Both the position numbers and the translations under genes were made by a program. Below, piece after piece: positions 5,880-12,169 of a DNA stretch of 12,169 bases (the stretch's first letter is position 1; every line of letters begins with the position of its first letter). Under the pieces are notes generated by a model. That model was not told the origin of the DNA. It made no database searches and worked only from the letters and a program-made list of their open reading frames with translations. Origin of the DNA: Planctomycetota bacterium (GTDB lineage: Bacteria > Planctomycetota > MHYJ01 > JACQXL01); NCBI GenBank assembly GCA_030018555.1, contig JASEHY010000026.1, positions 1 through 12,169 of the forward strand, in the 5' to 3' direction.

Positions 5880-8153
5880 TCACTTTGGTGGCTGATTGTT
5901 TTCTGCTTCTGTTTTTATCTGCCTTAATTTTTCTGCTATTTCTGTAGGAATGTCCTTTTTAGCAAGAAGTTTAGTGGTTTCATCTATAATCTTAGAGTTT
6001 TCTTTCTGGGCTTTGTATAAAGAAAGCAGTTCAAGTTTTAGGTTCCACCAGTCAGGCGAATCTTCTCTCCGTTTTTCCAGAAGAGTTAGGCAGACTCCTG
6101 TGGCGTTGTCATATTTTTGGAGTTTCTTATAGCACTCTATAAGAGCACTATTGAGGTCGTATCTGGCGGGAAAATATGCTACCGCAGATTTAAGGTAGGA
6201 CTCGGCTTCGCTAAATCCTTCTTTCTCCATAAGAAGCAGACCTAATATTCCTTCGTTTGCTTTTCTCCTCTGCTCCATTTCTTTGGATTGTATTTGTGGC
6301 ATAGCGATAATTCTCTTTAATAGTAAGATGGCATAGTTATTAAGTTTTAGTTCTCTAAGTTTAGTGGCAGTTTCTTCTTTTAATTCTAAGTTGCCAGAGG
6401 TGATAGCTAAAATAGCATTCCAGGCAGCAGAAGTAAGTTTTTCATCTGACTCATTTAATATGATAAGCAAGGAGGGAATAGCATTTTTATCTTTTAATCT
6501 GCCTAAAGCATCAGCAGAAAGTTGTCGGGTTCGGGGGTCTTTATCATAAAGCAAAACCTGTATTATTTCTTTGGATACGATGGGGTTGCCTAATTTGCCC
6601 AATGATTCTATGGTTATCTGTTTTACATCAATAAATTCATCATTAAGAAGTTTAAGCAGATGTGGGGCTAAATCAGGGACGCCGAGTTTTCCTAAACTGT
6701 TAGAGGTTGACCACCTGACACGGGGTCTGGTGTCGTTTATAAGTGGTAAAATTTCTGGTGCGCTGGTGGGGTCTTTTATATCGCCTAAAGCATCAATTAT
6801 TGCCTTAATCAGCTTCTCATCCTGTTGATATTTTGGCAGTTTGAGGTTTTCGTGGAATTTAGCAATAGCCATCTGTCCTTCCTGACCAAAAGAACCAATG
6901 GTTTCAATTGTAATAAGCACCGTTTCGGGAGGAAAATCATCCAGCAACTTAAGCAGGTGCGGAATAACATCTGGCTTTTTTATTCTTCTAAAAGTGATAA
7001 TTGTCTTGTTTTTCAGAGCCACCGACTCTTTGGGGTTGTCTAATATTTCCAGAAGAGAACTGACAGAGGTCTCGTCACCCAACTCTCCAATAATATCAAT
7101 AGCCATCATACGGAAATCGTCAGGCAGAGAAGTGGTAGCAGGGGACTTAGAAGTGGTTATTTGTTCATAGAGTTTCGGTAATATCTGTCGGGTTTTTCCT
7201 TTTTCTATATTTTTTATCTGCTCAAGAGCATATTTTTTTATTGCGACCGATTTTTCATCCAGAGCGTTGGTTAGCAAATTAATTTCTGCAGTAGAATCAG
7301 AAAGCCGTCTTGCTTGTTCCAGTTTTATTTTTAACACTTCTATCTTTAACGAAGTAGTGGTATCAGTGTATTGCTTGATAATCTTATCTTTCTCCTCTAT
7401 TAGATTTCTGTATTCAATAATTGACTGCTCCAGCCACTTCTCCCTTGGCTGATGACGGCTCAAATCCCACCATTTAATCCATTCTTCCTTAGTGCCGAAA
7501 CTTTGCCTGGTTAAAATATTCAGGGTGTTGACTATTTCTGTATTCAATTCGCTTTTACGATTAGTTAATAATCCTATCAAAAATGGGATACTTCGTTTGC
7601 TGGGAGCAAAAGATAATCCTTTAACAAGGTTCTGGCGAATAACCTCGGGCTTCTCTGGTTGATTTAAAGATTTCAAGAGTTGTTTGGATAGTTTTTCCGG
7701 GTCGGCGATACTAAAAGCATTAAATATATAAGGAAGTAATATCTGTCTGTTACTTTCAAGAAGATAGACCATTTCTTCAATGAACAAAGAGTCACTTTTA
7801 TGTTTGGCTAATGCCTTCAGAAGTGATTTTATTACTTCATCATTATCGCTCCGCAGGGATTCAGATATTATTTTATTAGATTTTTTAGACCGTAATAACA
7901 CCAGTCTTTCAGCCGCGATATCACATTCCGTTTGGGACGATTGATAAAGTCTTGATTTAAGGTGTGCAGGTTCACTATAAGTCTCAATCTTTTTTATCTT
8001 ATCGTCAGCAAGTAGAATCTTCTCCCTGTCAGGCAATGCTATTTTAGGGTCTTCTTGTTTAGTAGTAGAACAGGAATAGAGAGAGACCACCAGAATAACT
8101 CCTAACAGGATAATGGTTCCTCTAATACCTACAGCAGATAATATTTTTTTCAT
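5880..8153 (-). CDS. HEAT-repeat / coiled-coil / TPR lipoprotein
   Basis: Predicted lipoprotein scaffold; no enzymatic motif seen. From ATG at 8153 it has 757 residues. The in-frame TTG at 8171 adds six residues before the signal peptide and is less likely. A hydrophobic signal (residues 4-27) ends in SLYSC, with Cys28 as lipidation site and Ser at +2. HEAT-like helical repeats follow (about 80-215), then FGTKEEWIKWWDL near 219-231, a basic coiled coil (about 237-285), a longer HEAT/PBS-like array (about 290-585, with repeats such as ALGDIKDP, SLGKLGVPD, SLGKLGNP, ALGRLKDK) and TPR-like helices (630-735). Such proteins usually hold other proteins together at the membrane surface. There is no Shine-Dalgarno at either start. 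The gene converges on rplU with a 3-nt gap and diverges from the diguanylate cyclase gene. Confidence 0.85.
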   Translation of the reverse strand: MKKILSAVGIRGTIILLGVILVVSLYSCSTTKQEDPKIALPDREKILLADDKIKKIETYSEPAHLKSRLYQSSQTECDIAAERLVLLRSKKSNKIISESLRSDNDEVIKSLLKALAKHKSDSLFIEEMVYLLESNRQILLPYIFNAFSIADPEKLSKQLLKSLNQPEKPEVIRQNLVKGLSFAPSKRSIPFLIGLLTNRKSELNTEIVNTLNILTRQSFGTKEEWIKWWDLSRHQPREKWLEQSIIEYRNLIEEKDKIIKQYTDTTTSLKIEVLKIKLEQARRLSDSTAEINLLTNALDEKSVAIKKYALEQIKNIEKGKTRQILPKLYEQITTSKSPATTSLPDDFRMMAIDIIGELGDETSVSSLLEILDNPKESVALKNKTIITFRRIKKPDVIPHLLKLLDDFPPETVLITIETIGSFGQEGQMAIAKFHENLKLPKYQQDEKLIKAIIDALGDIKDPTSAPEILPLINDTRPRVRWSTSNSLGKLGVPDLAPHLLKLLNDEFIDVKQITIESLGKLGNPIVSKEIIQVLLYDKDPRTRQLSADALGRLKDKNAIPSLLIILNESDEKLTSAAWNAILAITSGNLELKEETATKLRELKLNNYAILLLKRIIAMPQIQSKEMEQRRKANEGILGLLLMEKEGFSEAESYLKSAVAYFPARYDLNSALIECYKKLQKYDNATGVCLTLLEKRREDSPDWWNLKLELLSLYKAQKENSKIIDETTKLLAKKDIPTEIAEKLRQIKTEAENNQPPK

Positions 8154-8161
8154 TGTGACCA

Positions 8162-8190
8162 ATTTTATCAAATGCCGAGTAAATGGTCAA
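8162..8190 (-). promoter_or_regulatory. promoter of the HEAT lipoprotein gene, possibly leaderless
   Basis: On the minus strand, TTGACC (8185-8190), a 17-nt spacer and TAAAAT (8162-8167). The ATG at 8153 begins only 8 nt after the -10, so transcription would start at or within about three bases of the start codon. That fits the lack of a Shine-Dalgarno. Confidence 0.45.
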
Positions 8191-8209
8191 ACCAAAATAT
8201 ATAAAATTC

Positions 8210-8237
8210 TTGGCTTAATTAAGCGGATTGTTATAAT
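8210..8237 (+). promoter_or_regulatory. sigma70-type promoter for the diguanylate cyclase-pgk unit
   Basis: TTGGCT (8210-8215), a 16-nt spacer, then a perfect TATAAT (8232-8237). The following sequence repeats TATAAT-like hexamers. A 12-bp palindrome GCTTAATTAAGC (8213-8224) overlaps the -35 and spacer and could be an operator. The expected 5' UTR is about 48 nt. Confidence 0.55.
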
Positions 8238-8291
8238 ATTATAATATAATAAGATAAGTTTAATTGATAGTAGCGATTCAAGGAGAAATAT

Positions 8292-9254
8292 ATGAGTAAG
8301 AAGAAACCCTCTCTCAAATCTAAAGGGTTAAGATATAAATTATTGTTAGCATATTTTCTTTTTTCAGTTATTCCCGCATTATTTGTGGCATATCTTTTAG
8401 GCAGTGGTTTTATCCAAACTCAACATCTCTTAATTTCACCGTATAAATTTATTGGTTTACTGATAGGAATAGGGGCATTGATGCTGATGTCAATATCAGC
8501 CGTATTGTTATTATACCGCTCTATTTCTTCATTAGAAGATGTGACCAAAAGAACCGTGCGTTTTGTAAAGGAGATCTCACAGGGTAGTATCTCTTTTGAC
8601 TCCACAGAAGATGAAACAGAAAAATTAAATACCTGTTTTATAGAGATGATAAAAGAGATTCACCATAAAGTAAACGAGGCGAACAAATATGCTGTGGCTT
8701 TAGGAGAGACTAACAAGAGATTATCACAGATGGCAGTAAAAGACGGACTCACTCAACTATATAATCATATTTACATTAAAGAGAGATTGAACAATGAGAT
8801 AAAAAGAGCCGAACAATTCAATCAGTCATTATCTATATTAATGATTGATATTGATAATTTTAAGCGCTATAATGATGACTGTGGACATTTAGCAGGGGAC
8901 TATTGCCTTGGGCAAATAAGTCTTCTTATTCAGCAAAATATCAGACTAATTGATATTCCTGCAAGATACGGCGGAGAGGAATTCTTGGTCATCTTACCCG
9001 GCACCAATAGCACTGAGGCACTTCAGATTGCAGAGAATATCAGAAAGGCAATTGCTAACTATCAATTTTCCGCTACGAGGGAAGGAACAATCGGGGCTGA
9101 AAAAACGACTTCTTTGACTGTTAGTATTGGCGTGGCTTCTTATTTTAAGGACTCCGGTATTAAGACAGAAAACGAGTTAATTCTCGCCGCTGATACATCC
9201 TTACTTACCCAAGCAAAAAAACGAGGCAAAAATCAGGTTGCTTTATATGTATGA
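8292..9254 (+). CDS. membrane-anchored diguanylate cyclase (GGDEF)
   Basis: Makes the second messenger c-di-GMP from two GTP. The 320 residues contain two transmembrane segments (about 16-38 and 53-75), a short extracytoplasmic loop, a HAMP-like/coiled linker (76-145) and a complete GGDEF domain (148-320). Active-site features: DGLTQLYNH (151-159), metal-binding D186 within DIDNFKRYND, and the signature GGEEF at 227-231. The product-inhibition I-site RxxD is present as R218-L-I-D221, five residues before GGEEF, so an active, feedback-inhibited enzyme is expected. The roughly 14-residue periplasmic loop is too small for a normal sensor domain. AAGGAG (8280-8285) lies 6 nt before ATG. Its TGA overlaps an ATG of the pgk upstream frame, and pgk follows after 17 nt, so the two are probably co-transcribed. 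Confidence 0.93.
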   Translation: MSKKKPSLKSKGLRYKLLLAYFLFSVIPALFVAYLLGSGFIQTQHLLISPYKFIGLLIGIGALMLMSISAVLLLYRSISSLEDVTKRTVRFVKEISQGSISFDSTEDETEKLNTCFIEMIKEIHHKVNEANKYAVALGETNKRLSQMAVKDGLTQLYNHIYIKERLNNEIKRAEQFNQSLSILMIDIDNFKRYNDDCGHLAGDYCLGQISLLIQQNIRLIDIPARYGGEEFLVILPGTNSTEALQIAENIRKAIANYQFSATREGTIGAEKTTSLTVSIGVASYFKDSGIKTENELILAADTSLLTQAKKRGKNQVALYV

Positions 9255-9257
9255 TAG

Positions 9258-9264
9258 AAGGGAG
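9258..9264 (+). promoter_or_regulatory. ribosome binding site that decides the pgk start
   Basis: AAGGGAG lies 7 nt before ATG at 9272. The in-frame ATG at 9251, which overlaps the upstream stop as ATGA, would add seven residues not found in phosphoglycerate kinases. Confidence 0.7.
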
Positions 9265-9271
9265 AAATATT

Positions 9272-10450
9272 ATGGATAAACTAACAATCAAAGATATGGA
9301 TATCGCTGATAAAAGGGTATTAACGCGGGTAGATTATAATGTGCCGATGGACGAAAAAGGTAATATTACGGATGATAACCGTATTCGTTCAACACTTCCA
9401 ACACTAAACTATATCCTGAATAATAAAGGGAAACTTGTCCTGATGACTCATCTTGGTCGGCCTAAAGGTAAAGATGCGAAATTGAAAGTGGATAATATCG
9501 CCAGAAGGTTAGAAGAAATTCTTAAACGCCCCGTAAAGAAAATGGATGATTGTATTGGAGAGACAGTAGAAAAAAGCGTATCCAAGATGAAAGAAGGAGA
9601 AGTTATTTTATTGGAGAATTTGCGATTTTATCCTGAAGAAGAAGCCAATAATAATAATTTTTCCAAGAAACTCGCTTTTTTAGGCGACCTATATATCAAT
9701 GATGCCTTTGCCTGCTCACATCGGGCACATGCTTCTATTGTTGGGGTTACTCGTTATCTTAAATCTGGTGCAGGGTTACTGCTCGCTAAAGAGATAGAGT
9801 ATCTTTATAAACTCAAAGAATCTCCTCATAAACCATATGTAGCAATATTAGGCGGAGCCAAAGTGTCCGATAAAATTACAGTCATAGAAAACCTTCTGAA
9901 TATGGTGGACATCTTTCTTGTCGGTGGGGGAATGGCTTATACTTTTCTAAAGGCGCAGGGGAAAAATATTGGTTCATCAAAATTAGAGAAAGATTATATT
10001 GAAGTCGCCTCCAAACTTCTTGCCAGCGCCAGAGCAAAAAAGGTGGAAATAGTCCTCCCCGTAGACCATCTCGTTACCGACCATATTGATAGCAAAGGTA
10101 GAATCAAGATAGAAAAAGGCGAAATTAGTGAAGGTTTTAGTGGCGTTGATATCGGACCTGAAACCATCAAACTATTCTCCTCGAAATTGCAGGATGCCAG
10201 AACTGTTATCTGGAATGGTCCTCTGGGAATCTTTGAGAATGATAAATTCTCAGAAGGGACACGCTCGGTTGCTCATATTTTATCTTCATTAAATGCTACG
10301 ACGGTGATAGGTGGAGGTGAGACCGTTGCCGCAGCGGATAAGTTTGCCGTAGCCCATAAAATGTCACATATCTCAACAGGCGGTGGGGCTTTTCTTGAAT
10401 TTATGGAAGGTAAAGAATTGCCGGGTATTGCCGCATTGACCAACAAATAG
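9272..10450 (+). CDS. pgk: phosphoglycerate kinase
   Basis: Cytosolic glycolytic/gluconeogenic enzyme: 1,3-bisphosphoglycerate + ADP = 3-phosphoglycerate + ATP. It has 392 residues from ATG 9272, a normal length. Substrate-binding motifs in the N-terminal domain: RVDYNVP (19-25), HLGRPKG (60-66), LENLRFYPEEE (114-124) and HRAHAS (150-155). Nucleotide domain: GGAKVSDK (194-201), VGGGMAYTFLKA (217-228), IWNGPLGIFE (313-322), GGGETVAAADK (347-357) and STGGGAFLEF (368-377). All look intact. A small variation is NDAFACSHRAH where NDAFGTAHRAH is usual. It follows the diguanylate cyclase gene closely and lacks gap and tpiA neighbours within the window. Confidence 0.98.
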   Translation: MDKLTIKDMDIADKRVLTRVDYNVPMDEKGNITDDNRIRSTLPTLNYILNNKGKLVLMTHLGRPKGKDAKLKVDNIARRLEEILKRPVKKMDDCIGETVEKSVSKMKEGEVILLENLRFYPEEEANNNNFSKKLAFLGDLYINDAFACSHRAHASIVGVTRYLKSGAGLLLAKEIEYLYKLKESPHKPYVAILGGAKVSDKITVIENLLNMVDIFLVGGGMAYTFLKAQGKNIGSSKLEKDYIEVASKLLASARAKKVEIVLPVDHLVTDHIDSKGRIKIEKGEISEGFSGVDIGPETIKLFSSKLQDARTVIWNGPLGIFENDKFSEGTRSVAHILSSLNATTVIGGGETVAAADKFAVAHKMSHISTGGGAFLEFMEGKELPGIAALTNK

Positions 10451-10482
10451 AAATTATCATAGCCCCGAGCGGGACAAGACGC

Positions 10483-11100
10483 ATGAAGCCATATTATAAA
10501 TCCACCTTCCTCTTTTTCATAGGGATGATAATAATCGTTTCCTGCTTCTTATTTCCCTTTCTTAAAACTAAACTACAGCATACCGCCTATATAAACAAAA
10601 TAGAGATTATCAAAATAAACCCTTTTCATCCCAATCAGCAGTCTCTTGCTGAAGAATATCACCTCTATCTGAAACTTGAGACTACAAAAGAATCTTTCCC
10701 GCATCTTATACCAACCGATGTTGTTTTTCCTTCTGATAGTACGCTGATAATAAGAGGATATAAAGGTCCGTATTATAATAACAGCATCTGCCCTCACGTT
10801 GAGGAGGAGGTCTTATCCGATACCGGCTGGCCTCTAACTATCAACAAAGATATCAAACTATCCAGAAAAATGGTGCGGGCAGTAAATGATGATGAATTTT
10901 TAGCAACTCCACTACTCTCTGATGTAGAGCAGACATTTCCTATGTATCTCAAGGACGCAGATGGAAAGATACAGTTTTATATACATCTTGAATCAAATAT
11001 AAAACCGCGACATCTTGCTTATCTGTTATCCGTAACGGTTACCTATCTTAAAAACAATAAAGCCATCCAGTCCAAAACTATCCCCATTTTCCGATATTAG
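10483..11100 (+). CDS. membrane-anchored protein of unknown function
   Basis: I do not recognise this 205-residue protein. Residues 8-27 are a single hydrophobic segment after a short basic N-terminus, so it is probably anchored in the inner membrane with the rest outside the cytoplasm. The remainder alternates short hydrophobic strands with polar turns (for example YHLYLKLETT near 59-68, STLIIRGYKG near 86-95 and LLSVTVTYLK near 181-190), suggesting a beta-rich fold. There is no catalytic motif; Cys103 is the only cysteine after the membrane segment. ATG start with no strong Shine-Dalgarno; 32 nt separate it from pgk, so co-transcription is likely. A short CCCG...CGGGACAAG element flanks it on both sides (10465-10477 and 11139-11156). 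Confidence 0.7.
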   Translation: MKPYYKSTFLFFIGMIIIVSCFLFPFLKTKLQHTAYINKIEIIKINPFHPNQQSLAEEYHLYLKLETTKESFPHLIPTDVVFPSDSTLIIRGYKGPYYNNSICPHVEEEVLSDTGWPLTINKDIKLSRKMVRAVNDDEFLATPLLSDVEQTFPMYLKDADGKIQFYIHLESNIKPRHLAYLLSVTVTYLKNNKAIQSKTIPIFRY

Positions 11101-11137
11101 GGCGTCTAAGGAGAGTGTGTCAAATATTCAGAATTGT

Positions 11138-11307
11138 TCCCGCCTGGACGGGACAAGGTCGTCTTTCTGGGACGACCGTGGCGATCTGATACGAAGTGTC
11201 ACTCTGAACAAAGTGAAGGGTCTCTTAACAATAGTTAGAGATTTTTCGCTAACGCTCAGAATGACGCAGAGCGTCAGATTGCTTCACCCAGTGGATTCGC
11301 AATGACA
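11138..11307. repeat. compound block of dispersed palindromic repeats
   Basis: In order: a TCCCG/CGGGA stem (11138-11153), a GGTCGTC/GACGACC stem (11157-11177), a long imperfect palindrome with ends GTCACTCTGA (11198-11207) and TCAGAATGAC (11256-11265), a TGACGC/GCGTCA hairpin (11262-11276), and a GTCATTGCGA-type unit with arms ATTGC/GCAAT ending GCAATGACA (11299-11307). It lies between two convergent genes. These motifs are typical of multi-copy intergenic repeats, which also give rise to a false 62-codon open frame here (11117-11305). It may serve as bidirectional transcription end or mRNA 3' protection. Confidence 0.7.
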
Positions 11308-11339
11308 GTTGGAACCGATAAATTTGCAACAATCTCCAA

Positions 11340-12169
11340 CTATTTCGGTTTTTCCTCAAAGACCCGTGCAGTCTTGAGAGTCATATCCCATTTTTTATTC
11401 AGCCCTGCATAACCATATACGCCCACCAGATATGAGACCTCCTGAGGTTTGCCAAAAGCTATCTTTAGAGGGATTATCCCGAATAATACATCATCTATGA
11501 AGCAGTGAAATTCAGCAGGATTTCCTTTTGGTCCGACTGCCTCCAGTGATATCTTGAATTCTTGAGCAGTAATTGGTGGCTTCTGGAATGAGGACCATTC
11601 TGTTGGAAGAATGTCAGAAGTGGTAGAGAATCCGTAAGAAATCTGGTTATTACGCAAGGCAATAAAGAGGATGCGGTCTTTTGATTGAGTAGCAAAATAG
11701 ATTCCTGGGAAGGGTCGTTCAATATCAGGGATGCTAAATCGTGCTTCAAATCTAATAAAAGAGTCTCTGGATATACTCCTTTCAAGATAAGTAATACCCT
11801 CGCCCTTTAGTGACTGCGTGCCCTTAAAAAGGCATTGTTTATTAGAGATAGAGATTTCAACTCCATATTTTTCATTCTCTGTCCAGCCCCTGCCAATCAC
11901 GGTATTATCCGCTCTTTCAAAGTTATCAACCCAGATTGACTGGGCGGCAGATTTGGTTATTTTCAGAAGGTTGTTTCTTACCCAGAGATTAGAAGGGTCT
12001 ATTGCGAGTGCCTCTTCTAATAGTTTAATTGCTTTTTCTATCTTGCGTTCTTTATAATTTATATAAGCAGAAAGCGCCAGGAAAGGAACATATTTTTTCA
12101 GTGCCATTGATGGTTCTTCCAGTATTTTTTTGGTCTGATTAATCTCTCCCTCTGCAAGAAATAATAAAG
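11340..12169 (-). CDS. TPR plus LamG/jelly-roll-like protein, 5' end outside window
   Basis: Partial gene. An ATG occurs at 12107, but the frame stays open to the window edge, and the translated upstream part (LLFLAEGEINQTKKILEEPS) continues the TPR helices without a break, so the true start is beyond 12169. The first part visible contains TPR units (AYINYKERKIEKAIKLLEE, then ALAIDPSN). After a linker at IWVDNFERADNTVIGRGWTE comes a beta-rich domain of about 180 residues with the D-F-x-R-A-D...GWTE entry typical of LamG/concanavalin-like or DUF1080-like jelly rolls; these often bind glycans or other surface ligands. No catalytic residues were recognised. Signal peptide, if any, is out of view. 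It converges on the unknown membrane protein across the repeat block. Confidence 0.75.
   Translation of the reverse strand, partial: LLFLAEGEINQTKKILEEPSMALKKYVPFLALSAYINYKERKIEKAIKLLEEALAIDPSNLWVRNNLLKITKSAAQSIWVDNFERADNTVIGRGWTENEKYGVEISISNKQCLFKGTQSLKGEGITYLERSISRDSFIRFEARFSIPDIERPFPGIYFATQSKDRILFIALRNNQISYGFSTTSDILPTEWSSFQKPPITAQEFKISLEAVGPKGNPAEFHCFIDDVLFGIIPLKIAFGKPQEVSYLVGVYGYAGLNKKWDMTLKTARVFEEKPK

Noticed and set aside
11117..11305. 62-codon open frame starting GTG, with AAGGAG upstream at 11108-11113
   Set aside because: Almost all of it is made of the dispersed palindromic repeats, which commonly create such frames; spacing of the purine run is too short and there is no recognisable domain.
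11262..11307. CRISPR-like repetition in the last intergenic region
   Set aside because: The units are palindromic and unlike each other, with no regular repeat-spacer spacing.

Overview
The window looks like chromosome from a Gram-negative (diderm) bacterium. It encodes a TonB-dependent outer-membrane receptor, an MlaE-type lipid-transport permease and a lipoprotein. The DNA is AT-rich (roughly 40% GC by eye). Between genes it carries small palindromic repeats of the GTCATTGCGAG and GTCA(C/T)TCTGA types, which are familiar from assemblies of uncultured lineages. The HEAT-repeat lipoprotein has an FGT..EW..WW element that I associate with Planctomycetota-like proteins. The sequence does not fix a phylum, so any name beyond 'uncultured diderm bacterium' would be a guess.

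Layout. (1) 1-2222: a repeat hairpin, then a full TonB-dependent receptor gene on the minus strand with a good promoter overlapped by palindromes. (2) 2247-2760: a scarred region with the C-terminal remnant of an IS5-type transposase, a 14-bp inverted repeat and a GTCA-ended repeat. (3) 2734-5363, minus strand: a TIGR03960-type radical SAM protein whose 3' end runs into that repeat, preceded by an MlaE-like permease. A large hairpin covers the permease stop codon. (4) 5369-5876: two strong inverted-repeat structures and the gene for ribosomal protein L21 on the plus strand, without its usual partner rpmA. (5) 5880-8171, minus strand: a HEAT/coiled-coil/TPR lipoprotein. (6) 8210-11100, plus strand: a membrane diguanylate cyclase, phosphoglycerate kinase and an unknown membrane-anchored protein, probably one transcription unit. 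(7) 11101-11339: a compound repeat block. (8) 11340-12169, minus strand: the 3' part of a TPR plus LamG-like protein that runs off the window.

How the parts fit. This is a mosaic of housekeeping genes and envelope genes rather than one clear pathway. In many bacteria the TIGR03960 radical SAM gene sits beside its DUF2344 partner, rng, rplU and rpmA. Here only the radical SAM gene and rplU remain near each other, in opposite orientations, separated by the permease and flanked by IS and repeat scars. That suggests an old ribosome-related cluster broken by rearrangement. The most unusual points are the repeat that supplies the radical SAM stop codon, the nested hairpin directly in front of rplU, the diguanylate cyclase/pgk overlap, the possible leaderless start of the HEAT lipoprotein and the palindromes around the receptor promoter. 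I do not see a CRISPR array, a phage, a toxin-antitoxin pair or a tRNA/rRNA gene, and no obvious new multi-gene system.
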